DNA of 64,000 nt from Mycobacterium stomatepiae (GTDB lineage: Bacteria > Actinomycetota > Actinomycetes > Mycobacteriales > Mycobacteriaceae), in NCBI RefSeq assembly GCF_010731715.1, contig NZ_AP022587.1, forward strand, positions 4,278,001 to 4,342,000. The letters are read 5' to 3'. The translations under genes were made by a program, and so were the position numbers. This document shows positions 16,717 to 26,734 of this stretch, piece after piece; within the stretch, counting starts at the first letter, position 1, and each line of letters starts with the position of its first letter. Under the pieces are notes generated by a model. It was not told where the DNA came from, made no database searches, and saw only the letters and a list, made by a program, of their open reading frames with translations.

Positions 16717-18436
16717 GGCCAGGTCGACCAGGCGGGCTCGGCGGCGGTGACGTCGCGGCCGTAGCGCTGCAGCGCCAGCGCACGATAGTGACTCATGATC
16801 GGCGGGCTGTCGGGTTGCATCTGTAGCGGCGGCAACGGGCCGAGCCGGTGCAGCGATCGGCCGGCACCCGCGGGCGGACCGGCGGCGGCCAGCGCCGGTT
16901 CCGGTTCGGTGTCGACGAGCACGGTGGTGGTGGCCGCCGATGCCCATTCGCCGATCGCGGGCCGCTGCGGATCGGCGTCGAAAAGTCCACGCGCGCTGTG
17001 GTATTCGACGAGCTCACTGACCAGCTGAGTGTTCTCCCACTCGTACGCGACCGCGAACGCGCCGGCCAGGATGGGGGCCGAAATGCTGGTCGCCCAGCGG
17101 GCTCGGGCGTCGGCGTCGGCGATCGAGAAACGTACCGAGTCGACGGCCAGCGCGGCCGGCACCTTGAGCTCCGCGGCCTGTTCGAGTTTGGTCATCGCGC
17201 GAAAGTACTCGGGTGTGCCGACCTCGCCGCGCAGGACGCCGAGCCCCTCGGCCTGCCGGGCCTCGGTTTCTTCCAACGGTTCGTCGGGATCGCCCGAGCT
17301 GTCGAAACCGAGGTCCGCCAACGCACCCGCACGCCACACGGTGCCGAGGTGATTGTCGAGTTGGGCGTACTGCAGCCAACTGCTGCGGGGCGACGAGTCG
17401 AGCAGCTCCCGAGCCTGGGCGATCAGCTCGACGGCTTCGGCAAACTTGCTCCAGAAGATTGCTATCCAACTGCGCTGCAACAAGATTCGGTGCAGATACA
17501 ATGGCTTTCCCAGCTCGCGCCAGTGCCGTTCGGCGTGCTCCCAGGACTCGTCGGCGGCCTTGAGTTCGCCAGCCGCCAACCGAGTGAGCCCAAGGTACAG
17601 CCAGCATCGTGCGACGTCGTGGGCCCGCTCGTATCTCGCGATGACGGGGTAGGCCTCGGAGACCAGCTGCTCGGTGCCCGCGTGGTAGCTGACCAGCCAG
17701 CGCGCGGCTGCCAACTCCAATTGTGTTCTGGCATAAGCTAATTCCTATCCCCGGCCCGCGCCCTGGCCCCGGCGCGACGCAACCAGGGCTCGGCCTCGGT
17801 CAGCCGTCCCGTCTCCACGCAGAACCTGCTGTACGCGGTGGACGCGGCCACCCGCAGCTGGTCGTCGAACTCGGTGTCGCCCAGGCGGTCGATCGCATCG
17901 AGCACGTGCTCCCACAACGGGGCCGACCGGACGTGCAGGTCGTCGTCACACAGCGCCGTCGCGCACAGGACCTGCGCGTGGACGATCAGGTGGGCGTGCT
18001 CGTCGGCCAGCTGCGGAAACGCGTCGTCGGCCCGGCTCAATTCGGACAGTGCCGCCTCGGCGCCTTCGTGGTCGCCCTGGGCGGCGGCCACGCCGGTCTG
18101 CAGGAACTGCGCTCGGCGCGAAAAGCGGCGGATCATGTGGGCAACCTCGGCTGCGGGCATCGAAAGCTGACTGGCGGCTTCCGGCATGGTGCCGGCCATG
18201 ATTCCTGAGTAGATCGCCAGGCAGTCGCGGATGCGCCGGATGCATTCGCGCACTCCGTCATTCGCGCCCCGCGCCAGGTAGATATCGCCCAGCTGTGCGA
18301 AGACCTCCAGGATCAGATCGTCGCGGTCTTCGGCCTCGATCGCCGGTACCAGGGACAGCAGGAGGTCCCGGGCGCCGGTTTCGTCGGCGACCAGTGCCAG
18401 GCGGCGGGCTCGCTCCAATTCGCCGGAGATCGACAC
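16713..18436 (-). pseudogene. TPR-like helical-repeat partner of the CHAT protease, split by a frameshift
   Basis: Two leftward frames appear to be one gene. The first, from GTG 18436 (VSISGELERARRLALVADE), carries paired helices and ends AEPWLRRAGARARAGDRN at TAG 17738. The second resumes immediately as LAYARTQLELAAARWLVSYH and runs to TGA 16713 through helices such as CWLYLGLTRLAAGELKAADE. One added T near 17740 joins them without loss, giving a protein of about 570 residues. If the break is real, the second half has only poor starts such as TTG 17720. The repeats resemble TPR sensors, and the end overlaps the CHAT start. Confidence 0.7.
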
Positions 18437-18465
18437 GGCTGCATCATAAGTCCGGACAGGCCGGT

Positions 18466-18498
18466 GCGGCGGACGTGTGAGTGAGTCACGTCCGCCGC
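18466..18498. terminator. Strong hairpin between the TPR gene and the LpqH-type gene
   Basis: GCGGCGGACGTG (18466-18477) and CACGTCCGCCGC (18487-18498) are perfectly complementary over 12 bases around a nine-base loop. It lies 16 bases past the stop of the leftward lipoprotein gene and just ahead of the TPR gene start. It probably ends lipoprotein transcription and insulates the CHAT operon. Confidence 0.7.
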
Positions 18499-18513
18499 CC
18501 GGGGTGTTGCCGA

Positions 18514-18999
18514 TTAGCCGCACGTCACCTTGATGCTGAAGTCCTTGGTGATCATCCCGGCCATCGGGTTCTTCAGGTCTGCACCCTGCGCCTGACCGGT
18601 GATGGTGTAGGTCTTGCCGTCGACCGCCACGTTGGCCGACCCGACCTTGGCGCCCATGTTGTTGGCGACCGACAGCGCGTTGCCGTCCAAGACCAGTGCC
18701 AACGATTCGACCTGCGGGGTCGCTTCGTCGGTCATCACGACGGCCAGCGCCTGCTGGGCACCGCCGGTGGAGCCGCTACCGATGTCGATCTTGCCGCCCT
18801 GCTTCACGCACGTCACCGAAGCAGGGTTGACGCCGGCCAGGTCGGCGCCGCCAACCTTGACCTGGGCGCCGCCGCTCCCGGAGGCGACGCTGGGGGCTGT
18901 GCTCGACGCCGGGCTGGCGGTATGGCCGCCGCTCGAGCAGCCCACTACGGCCGCCGCCACGCCGAGGGTTCCGATTGCGCCCACGAGAAGACGTTTCAC
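18514..18999 (-). CDS. LpqH-family 19-kDa-type lipoprotein
   Basis: This 161-residue precursor starts with MKRLLVGAIGTLGVAAAVVG and a lipobox ending at Cys21, followed by a Ser/Ala/Thr-rich linker. The mature domain (VTCVKQGGKIDIGSG, SVANNMGAKVGSANVAVDGK, FSIKVTCG at the end) is the mycobacterial 19-kDa lipoprotein family that includes LpqH and LppE, with two cysteines available for a disulfide. It would be lipidated and anchored outside the membrane. The start is GTG with AAGGAAGG upstream. A strong hairpin follows the stop. Confidence 0.88.
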   Translation of the reverse strand: MKRLLVGAIGTLGVAAAVVGCSSGGHTASPASSTAPSVASGSGGAQVKVGGADLAGVNPASVTCVKQGGKIDIGSGSTGGAQQALAVVMTDEATPQVESLALVLDGNALSVANNMGAKVGSANVAVDGKTYTITGQAQGADLKNPMAGMITKDFSIKVTCG

Positions 19000-19136
19000 T
19001 TGTCGTTCCTTCCTTCATGCGTCGCCCTGTTGGCGTCGTCATTGGAGCAAGTACAGAACGCCGGTGTCGCTACCGATCCCAATTTTGGGTGCCTACCGAG
19101 CTTCGTCGCGGGAACGGGACCGCTCTTGGTATCGGC

Positions 19137-19619
19137 CTAGTTGAACGTTGCCGTGATCTCGATCTCGACGGGGGAGTCGAGCGGTAGCGCGGCGACGCCG
19201 ATGGCTGAACGGGCGTGTGCGCCTGCGGGGCCGAAGCACCAGCCGAGAAGCTCGGATGCACCGTTGACGACCTGGGGTTGCCCAGTGAAACTGGGATCGG
19301 ATGCGACAAACCCGGTCACTTTGACAATCCGAGTGATGCGGTCCAAGTCGCCGATTTCGGCACGGATCGCGGCGAGCGCGTTAAGCGCACAGATGAGCGC
19401 GCATGCACGCGCCTGGTCGGGTGCGACGTCGGAGCCGACCTTGCCGATGAGTTTGAGTGCTCCGTCGACGAGCGGAAGTTGTCCGGAGGTGTACACGTGG
19501 CCACCGTCGATGACAGCGGGTAGGTAAGCCGCGGTCGGGGCGGCGACCTGTGGCAGGGTCAGGCCCCGTTCGGTGAGTCGGCGTTCCACGCCGGAATGGG
19601 TCGAGGTCATGTCGGGCAT
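19137..19619 (-). CDS. RidA-family enamine/imine deaminase
   Basis: About 160 residues from ATG 19619, with GAAAGG seven bases upstream; an in-frame start at 19655 would overlap the upstream gene. The segments VYTSGQLPLVDG, ACALICALNALAAIRAEIGD and VEIEITATF match the YjgF/YER057c/UK114 (RidA) fold. RidA hydrolyses reactive 2-aminoacrylate and similar imines to keto acids and ammonia. It is the last gene of a leftward operon after a D-serine dehydratase-like enzyme, which would produce 2-aminoacrylate. The signature arginine at the end of the classic RidA subfamily is not obvious, so this may be a Rid paralogue subgroup. Confidence 0.87.
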   Translation of the reverse strand: MPDMTSTHSGVERRLTERGLTLPQVAAPTAAYLPAVIDGGHVYTSGQLPLVDGALKLIGKVGSDVAPDQARACALICALNALAAIRAEIGDLDRITRIVKVTGFVASDPSFTGQPQVVNGASELLGWCFGPAGAHARSAIGVAALPLDSPVEIEITATFN

Positions 19620-19647
19620 CAAAAGCCTTTCAGGTGAGGGGATTTGA

Positions 19648-20748
19648 TTAACCATTCTTGCCGCGGGCAGCGACTCGCCATCGGTCGATGACGGCGTCGT
19701 CGCGCACGATGGTGACCTCGTCGACGAGGTTAATCACCGAGCAGACGTGGTTGGGGATCACGCGTAGACGTGTGCCGATGGGTGGTAAGTGCGCCTCATC
19801 GGGCCACACTACGGTGGCGTGGTGCTCGGAGAGTGCCGTGATCCTGGCGTTCGGGTGGTCGATGAGGCGGCCGAAGCCGCTGGTCCATGCTGGGCGATCG
19901 CTGCCGAGGATCTTGCTGCCCGAATCTAAGATGGCCCGGCGCGGGCTATCGGCAGTGTCGTGCCGACTCACCACCGTTGCGGCAACCGTCAGCGAGATGT
20001 CTTCCCATCGGCATCGGGCCAGCTCGAGCTGTTGTGCATCGCCGAAAACATAGACGCCCGGACGAACTTCGTTGGCACCGTCGGCGGCTGTTAGCAATGC
20101 CGTCGGGGTTGATCCGCCGCTTCGGCAAGCTACCGAAATACCTTCTGCGGCAAGTGAATTAGAGGCATTATTGAGAGCGTGCTGCTCCTGCGCGGCGGCT
20201 TCGGCGGCTTTTCCGGGGACGTAGCTGTGCCCTGGGAAGGTAAACACGCCGGTGATTTGCAGGCCGGCCTCAACGGCGGTGTTGGCGACTTCGCCCGCCC
20301 GCTGCGGTGAGACGCCGCTACGGTGTTGCCCGCTATCGACTTCGACGAGCACATCGATTGCCGCACGGTCGTTTCCTAACTTCGCAGCAATGTTCATGGC
20401 GGCCTGCGGCGAATCGACCCCGATCGCGATGCGGGCCCGCCTGCTCAGCCGGCGCAGGCGGTCGGCTTGGCGCGGATCGATCCACAGTGGGTAGGCGATG
20501 AAGATGTCGTCGGCGCCATGGTCGAGGAATACCTCCGCTTCACCGATGGTCGCGACGGTGAGGCCCGTTGCGCCCGCATCTAGTTGCAACTGCGCGATCT
20601 GGGGCATCTTGTGCGTCTTCACGTGCGGACGCAGCCCGATCCCGCGTTCGGTGATAGCTGTGCTCATCCGCGCGATGTTGCGCTCCAGCGAGTCGTAATC
20701 GATGACCACGGCAGGTGTATCGATCTCCTCGGGAATGCTTGCCATCAT
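19648..20748 (-). CDS. PLP-dependent D-serine dehydratase-like / D-threonine aldolase-like enzyme
   Basis: This 366-residue alanine-racemase-fold protein begins [20 protein letters not shown], with the PLP-binding lysine in [14 protein letters not shown] and a phosphate-binding GGSTPT segment. The C-terminal [12 protein letters not shown] carries the His-x-Cys metal motif of the DSD1/D-threonine aldolase family. Such enzymes convert D-serine or other D-3-hydroxy amino acids. The ATG at 20748 follows AGGAGCACCA. It sits between a CycA-like D-serine/D-alanine permease gene (12 bases) and ridA (28 bases), which makes D-serine dehydration the best guess; aldolase activity cannot be excluded. Confidence 0.87.
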   Translation of the reverse strand: MMASIPEEIDTPAVVIDYDSLERNIARMSTAITERGIGLRPHVKTHKMPQIAQLQLDAGATGLTVATIGEAEVFLDHGADDIFIAYPLWIDPRQADRLRRLSRRARIAIGVDSPQAAMNIAAKLGNDRAAIDVLVEVDSGQHRSGVSPQRAGEVANTAVEAGLQITGVFTFPGHSYVPGKAAEAAAQEQHALNNASNSLAAEGISVACRSGGSTPTALLTAADGANEVRPGVYVFGDAQQLELARCRWEDISLTVAATVVSRHDTADSPRRAILDSGSKILGSDRPAWTSGFGRLIDHPNARITALSEHHATVVWPDEAHLPPIGTRLRVIPNHVCSVINLVDEVTIVRDDAVIDRWRVAARGKNG

Positions 20749-20760
20749 TGGTGCTCCTGA

Positions 20761-22203
20761 CTAGTTGGTTGGCTGGTCCATCTCTGCCTGGAATCGGTAC
20801 TGTCCTGCGCGATCTGGGCGCCGGCGGACCGCAAGCCACCCGATCGCCAGCACGACAAACCAAAGGGGAAACCACGCCAGCGCGGTCGCAGTACCTGGTT
20901 TGGTCGTCAGGGACCAGATCACAAACACGAAGAAGCCGAGGATCGCCCAGCACATCGGTACACCGCCGGGCATCTTGTAAATCGACTCGGCGTGACGGTG
21001 TGCGCGGCGGCGACGGTACGAGAGGTAACTGACAACGATCATCGCCCATACGAACATGAAGAGCAGCGATGACACTGTCGTGATGAGCGTGAAGGCTTTG
21101 ATCACCGAGCCGCCGGCGTAGAGCAGTGGGATGGATATGAGCATCAAGGCGGCGCTCAAAAGTAGCGCGGGTACAGGCACCCCGCCGCGGTTGAGCCAGC
21201 GAAATCCCGGAGGCGCGCTGCCCGCGTGGGCGAGGCCGTACAGTATGCGGCCGGTCGAGAAGAACCCAGAATTAGCTGCCGAGGATGCCGAAGTGATCAC
21301 GACGAAGTTGATGATCGAAGCCGCGGCAGCAAGCCCGGCTAGCGAGAACATCATCACGAATGGCGACTGTCCAGGCGCAATGTGTCGCCACGGGATGACA
21401 CACAGGATCGCCAGAAGCGCTCCGATGTAGAAGATGACTATCCGCACCGGCACGGCGTTGATGGCACGCGGCAAGGTGCGACGGGGATCAGCGGTCTCTG
21501 CGACCGCGGTGCCCAGCAGTTCGACACCGACGAAGGCGAAGAATGCGATCTGAAAGCCGCCGACCATGCCCATCGCGCCGGTGGCGAAGAACCCGCCGTC
21601 ATTCCACAGGTTCGCCAGTGCAGCGCGGGTACCGTCGGAGCTGACGAAGCCGGTGCTCACCAAAATTGCTCCGACGGCAATCAGACACAGGATCGCCGCG
21701 ACTTTTATCAACGCGAACCAGAATTCGATCTCGCCGAAGCTGCGGACGTTGAACAAGTTCAGCAAGAGGATCAGCGTCACGGTAAGAAGGGGGGGTAGCC
21801 ACGCGGGCAGCTCGGGCCACCAATACTGCGAGTAGCCGGTGATGGCAACGACCTCCGCGATGCCGGTGACGATCCAGGCGAACCAGTACGACCACCCCAT
21901 AAAGAATCCGGCTCCGGAGCCCAACAGGTCGGAAGTGAAGTCGACGAAAGACTTGTAGTTCAGGTTGGACAACAGAAGTTCGCCCATCGCCCGTAGTACG
22001 AAGAACACGAAAAACCCGACAACGCCATACACCAGCAGCACCGCCGGACCAGCGAGAGAAATCGTGCGGCCCGATCCCAGGAACAGGCCGGTGCCGACCG
22101 CGCCACCGATCGCGATCAATTGGATATGTCGGTTGGCGAGGCCGCGGCGAAGGTGGGGAGCCTTACCTTCAACGACCGATGCGGCAGCGACTTCACTTGG
22201 CAT
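20761..22203 (-). CDS. cycA: CycA-type D-serine/D-alanine/glycine permease
   Basis: About 480 residues from ATG 22203 (MPSEVAAAS), with GAGGA eight bases upstream; ATGs at 22218 and 22260 are alternatives. The sequence LRRGLANRHIQLIAIGGAVG then TGLFLGSGRTISLAGPAVLL follows the E. coli CycA pattern closely, as do ESIYKMPGGVPMCW near the C-terminus and a set of about 12 hydrophobic segments. APC-superfamily proton symporters of this type import D-serine, D-alanine, glycine and D-cycloserine. It is the first gene of the operon with the D-serine dehydratase-like enzyme and RidA, and is divergent from a DauR-like regulator. Confidence 0.9.
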   Translation of the reverse strand: MPSEVAAASVVEGKAPHLRRGLANRHIQLIAIGGAVGTGLFLGSGRTISLAGPAVLLVYGVVGFFVFFVLRAMGELLLSNLNYKSFVDFTSDLLGSGAGFFMGWSYWFAWIVTGIAEVVAITGYSQYWWPELPAWLPPLLTVTLILLLNLFNVRSFGEIEFWFALIKVAAILCLIAVGAILVSTGFVSSDGTRAALANLWNDGGFFATGAMGMVGGFQIAFFAFVGVELLGTAVAETADPRRTLPRAINAVPVRIVIFYIGALLAILCVIPWRHIAPGQSPFVMMFSLAGLAAAASIINFVVITSASSAANSGFFSTGRILYGLAHAGSAPPGFRWLNRGGVPVPALLLSAALMLISIPLLYAGGSVIKAFTLITTVSSLLFMFVWAMIVVSYLSYRRRRAHRHAESIYKMPGGVPMCWAILGFFVFVIWSLTTKPGTATALAWFPLWFVVLAIGWLAVRRRPDRAGQYRFQAEMDQPTN

Positions 22204-22296
22204 ATCTGGGGTCCTCATTAGTTGAACCGAAGAGACCGGCGACGCAAACGCCTTCAACAATGAGTTGAATTCATCCCCGCCCGCCGCCAGAGATTA

Positions 22297-22310
22297 CACA
22301 AAAAGTTGTG
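22297..22310. promoter_or_regulatory. Candidate operator in cycA/regulator divergent region
   Basis: CACAAAAAGTTGTG is an inverted repeat (CACAA and TTGTG around AAAG) midway between the cycA start and the regulator start at 22346. It is the most symmetric element of the region and lies where a divergent autoregulator would bind. The rest of 22204-22345 shows no gene. Confidence 0.4.
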
Positions 22311-22345
22311 GAGTGTCCACGCTCCGGACGGCTAAAATCGACCGC

Positions 22346-23116
22346 ATGTTGAAGAAGGAGGCTGGTCAGCTGGTGGCCGCCTTGCGCATCCTCAACGCCG
22401 AGACGATCAACCTGATGCTCGAGCAAATGGTCGATGCATTGCAGGGCAGTTATCCGCAGCCCACCGAGGTGGTCCTGCACGACCTGCGGCGAATCCCCAA
22501 CACGGTGCGCGCGATTGCCGGTGACATCACCGGGCGGCGGCCAGGAGACCCACCGACGGACAAACTGCTGCGCAGTGTTGCCACCGGAGACCTCCGCCAC
22601 GAGATCGCGTATCGGTCCGTGCTGCCCGACGGACGAGTGCTGCGCTCCAGCACGATCATGTTCACCGCTCGCGACGACGAGCCGGCCGCTGCACTCTGCA
22701 TCAATACCGACGTCACGGCCTGGGAGCATCTCCGCGGCGCACTCGACGGCTTAATACCAACCGACGCGGACGGCGAAGCCGTGCCGATCCCTCTTCGAAC
22801 CTCCACACCATTTGTCCAACCTGCACTCAGCGACCCAGTCAATGAATATTTTCCGCACAGCGTGGAGGAGCTGTCGGCACGGCTCGTCGATGCGGCGATC
22901 GCCAACGTTGGCGTGCCGGTTGCCGAGATGCGCAAGGAACACAAGATGGAGGTTGTCGCCGAACTCGACCAGCAAGGCTATTTTCTGGTCAAACAATCTG
23001 CCGAGACAGCAGCGGCCGCACTGGATGTCACTCGCTATACGGTTTACAACTACCTCAACGCGATACACGCGCGGGCATCAAGCACTCAACCGATTCGCCC
23101 GAGCCCCAGTGACTGA
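22346..23116 (+). CDS. YheO/DauR-type PAS-HTH transcriptional regulator
   Basis: From ATG 22346, 256 residues. The N-terminal two thirds are a YheO-like PAS domain (LEQMVDALQGSYPQPTEVVL, HDLRRIPNTVRAIAGDITGR, RSSTIMFTARDDEPAAALCI). The end is a helix-turn-helix of the DauR class (GYFLVKQSAETAAAALDVTR, YTVYNYLNAI). DauR represses D-arginine catabolism in Pseudomonas. Here the gene is divergent from a D-amino-acid import and breakdown operon, so a D-amino acid or its product is the likely ligand. Family members usually also repress themselves. Confidence 0.85.
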   Translation: MLKKEAGQLVAALRILNAETINLMLEQMVDALQGSYPQPTEVVLHDLRRIPNTVRAIAGDITGRRPGDPPTDKLLRSVATGDLRHEIAYRSVLPDGRVLRSSTIMFTARDDEPAAALCINTDVTAWEHLRGALDGLIPTDADGEAVPIPLRTSTPFVQPALSDPVNEYFPHSVEELSARLVDAAIANVGVPVAEMRKEHKMEVVAELDQQGYFLVKQSAETAAAALDVTRYTVYNYLNAIHARASSTQPIRPSPSD

Positions 23117-23298
23117 AGCCGGCGTCCGCCAACCGGCGATATCGCGACTGTCGACGCCTATTCTGTTGGTGCGCGGCGACATCGTGACGGGTGTTCCGTT
23201 GCAGATCGCCGACGGCTACCACCGGGTCTGGGCGAGCTACCACCGACGAGAACACCGACATTCCGGTGATCCTCGCCAGACTGACCCACCAGCAGTAG
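23110..23298 (+). pseudogene. C-terminal relic of a ParB-like-fold mycobacterial hypothetical protein
   Basis: Reading from about 23110, one frame gives ILLVRGDIVTGVPLQIADGY then HRVWASYH. After a shift the next frame gives DENTDIPVILARLTHQQ and a TAG at 23296-23298. Together these are the C-terminal 60 residues of a mycobacterial protein family whose members I remember as reading LLVRGD...PLQIADGYHRVCASY..DENTDIP, with a ParB/sulfiredoxin-like DGxHR motif. The N-terminal part is missing and about two bases are lost at the shift. This is decay rather than a gene. Confidence 0.65.
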
Positions 23299-23329
23299 CT
23301 CGGCCGCTGAGTGCTTGAGTGTCCTTGTG

Positions 23330-24070
23330 ATGGAGATCCAAACTGTCGGTTCGGTGCGGGTGTTGACCCTGTCCGCGGGGCGTGTCAACGCGCTTGATGT
23401 GGAAGTGCTCGACGAGCTGACCCGAACCTTTCGTGAGTTGCAGGATTCGGGCAACGGTCCGTTAGTCATCACCGGCGCGGGCCGGGTGTTTTCCGCCGGG
23501 GTCGACCTCAAGCGCGTCGTCGAGGGAGGTAGCGACTACACCGATCGATTAGTTCCGGCGCTGTCCAACACGTTCGACGCGTTGTTCGGCTTTCCGTGGC
23601 CGACGGTGGCCGCCATCAACGGTGCCGCGATCGCCGGCGGGTGCGTGCTGGCATGTGCCTGCGATCGCCGCCTACTCGCTCCCGAAGCGGGGATCGGCGC
23701 GGCCGAGGTTCGCGTCGGCGTCTCCTTCCCGGTCGCCGCGCTGGAAGTAATGCGTTATGCCTGCGGGGATCGCGCCGAGGAAGTGCTGCTCGGCGCCCGC
23801 ACCTATAAGGGAGCCGATGCCATCACCCGCGGGCTGGCCCACCGCGTCGTCGCCGAGGATGTGGTCGAGGCGGCGGTCGCGGAGGCCGCAGAACTGGGCG
23901 AACTCCCGGTCGAGGCCTATCGCGATACGAAAGCTCAGCTACGCGGCCCGGCCGTGGCGAGGATCCGGCAGGGTGGCGCTATCGATGCCGACGTCCGCCA
24001 GCTGTGGGGTTCGGACGAGACGCAGCAGCGCCTGGCCGCCTATGTGGAGAGTCTTCGACGCCGCGACTGA
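23330..24070 (+). CDS. Enoyl-CoA hydratase/isomerase family protein
   Basis: About 246 residues from ATG 23330. The crotonase fold shows in LVITGAGRVFSAGVDLKRVV (oxyanion hole), PWPTVAAINGAAIAGGCVLA and CACDRRLLAPEAGIGAAEVR. The usual glutamate pair of true hydratases is only partly visible, so isomerase or hydrolase activity is possible. The N-terminus is short for the family but complete. It lies convergent with lucA and has no obvious partner gene. Confidence 0.83.
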   Translation: MEIQTVGSVRVLTLSAGRVNALDVEVLDELTRTFRELQDSGNGPLVITGAGRVFSAGVDLKRVVEGGSDYTDRLVPALSNTFDALFGFPWPTVAAINGAAIAGGCVLACACDRRLLAPEAGIGAAEVRVGVSFPVAALEVMRYACGDRAEEVLLGARTYKGADAITRGLAHRVVAEDVVEAAVAEAAELGELPVEAYRDTKAQLRGPAVARIRQGGAIDADVRQLWGSDETQQRLAAYVESLRRRD

Positions 24071-24093
24071 TCACTCGCCGCCGCGGCGGCTGG

Positions 24094-24921
24094 TCACTCG
24101 TCGAGCGCGACGCCACCGCGGGTGCGCCGGCGCCGCATGCGGTGCGTGCCCTTGCCCTCCGGACGGCGGTTTTGCAGTCCGCTGCGGGGTTCCTCGCTGT
24201 CGTCGTCGGCCTCGTCGGACGGCTCGTCGGTCGACGGCTTCTCGGCTTTGACGGCTTCGACAGCTTTGGCGGTGGGCTCAACTGACTCTTCCGCGGGTTC
24301 TTCCGCTGTTTCGGTTTCTTCGCCGGCGTCTTCCGCGGTGACGGTCTCTTCGGCGTCGTCGGCTCCGGTGTCCTCTGCTTCGTCAGTTTCCGCCTCGTCG
24401 GCGTCGGTGGCTTCGTCGACCTTCGCCTCGTCGCCCTTCTTGCGGCGCAGTCGGCGCTGTTTGGGCTTCTTCGCCTTGATCGGCTTCGGCGGGGGCGGCG
24501 GCAGCTCGGCGGTAAAAGACAGGTAGAACGCGAAGAACCCGAGCAGGCCGATCGCGGCGGCGGCGCCGTAGATTCCGAAAAGATACTGTCCGGCCGTGTC
24601 CAGGCTCAGCCAGATCTCGCTGATCGCGGTGCCGATGATCAGCACCCCGGCCAGCACGTGGCCCACGATCGACCAAACCCGCAGTGTCAGAGCCATCTGC
24701 GGCACGCCCAGTTCCGGCTTGCGAGTCCGCAACTGGGTGAACACCACGGGCAGCGCGGCCAGGGCGAACAGCGCGCCCGCGCCGATTCGGCCGGCCATTC
24801 CCAGTCCGCGCGATGTGTCGCCCATCAACTCGGACCAGCGGGGCAACACGCAGAGGAAATAGAGGACGCCGGCACCGATCGAAAACGACAAGTGCCACGG
24901 TATGGCGACCTTGCGCCCCAT
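24094..24921 (-). CDS. lucA: LucA-like membrane protein (Rv3723 homologue)
   Basis: About 275 residues from ATG 24921 (MGRKVAIPWHLSFSIGAGVL). Four hydrophobic segments occupy the first 160 residues, followed by a basic proline-rich stretch (PPPPPKPIKAKKPKQRR) and a long Glu/Ala/Asp-rich low-complexity tail ending in basic residues. The family and place match Rv3723/LucA, which in M. tuberculosis stabilises Mce1 and Mce4 to coordinate fatty-acid and cholesterol uptake. The acidic tail appears longer than I would expect for Rv3723. It lies upstream of tRNA-Ser on the same strand. Confidence 0.83.
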   Translation of the reverse strand: MGRKVAIPWHLSFSIGAGVLYFLCVLPRWSELMGDTSRGLGMAGRIGAGALFALAALPVVFTQLRTRKPELGVPQMALTLRVWSIVGHVLAGVLIIGTAISEIWLSLDTAGQYLFGIYGAAAAIGLLGFFAFYLSFTAELPPPPPKPIKAKKPKQRRLRRKKGDEAKVDEATDADEAETDEAEDTGADDAEETVTAEDAGEETETAEEPAEESVEPTAKAVEAVKAEKPSTDEPSDEADDDSEEPRSGLQNRRPEGKGTHRMRRRRTRGGVALDE

Positions 24922-24959
24922 ACGCCTCCCTACATACCGATGAGCCCACGTCAGCCTAA

Positions 24960-26672
<1,713 letters not shown>

Positions 26673-26734
26673 CGTCGTTTGCGTGTGCGCTGACGGTTTT
26701 GAGTGTGCGCTACGGCGGCCTCGCCCGGCTTGAG

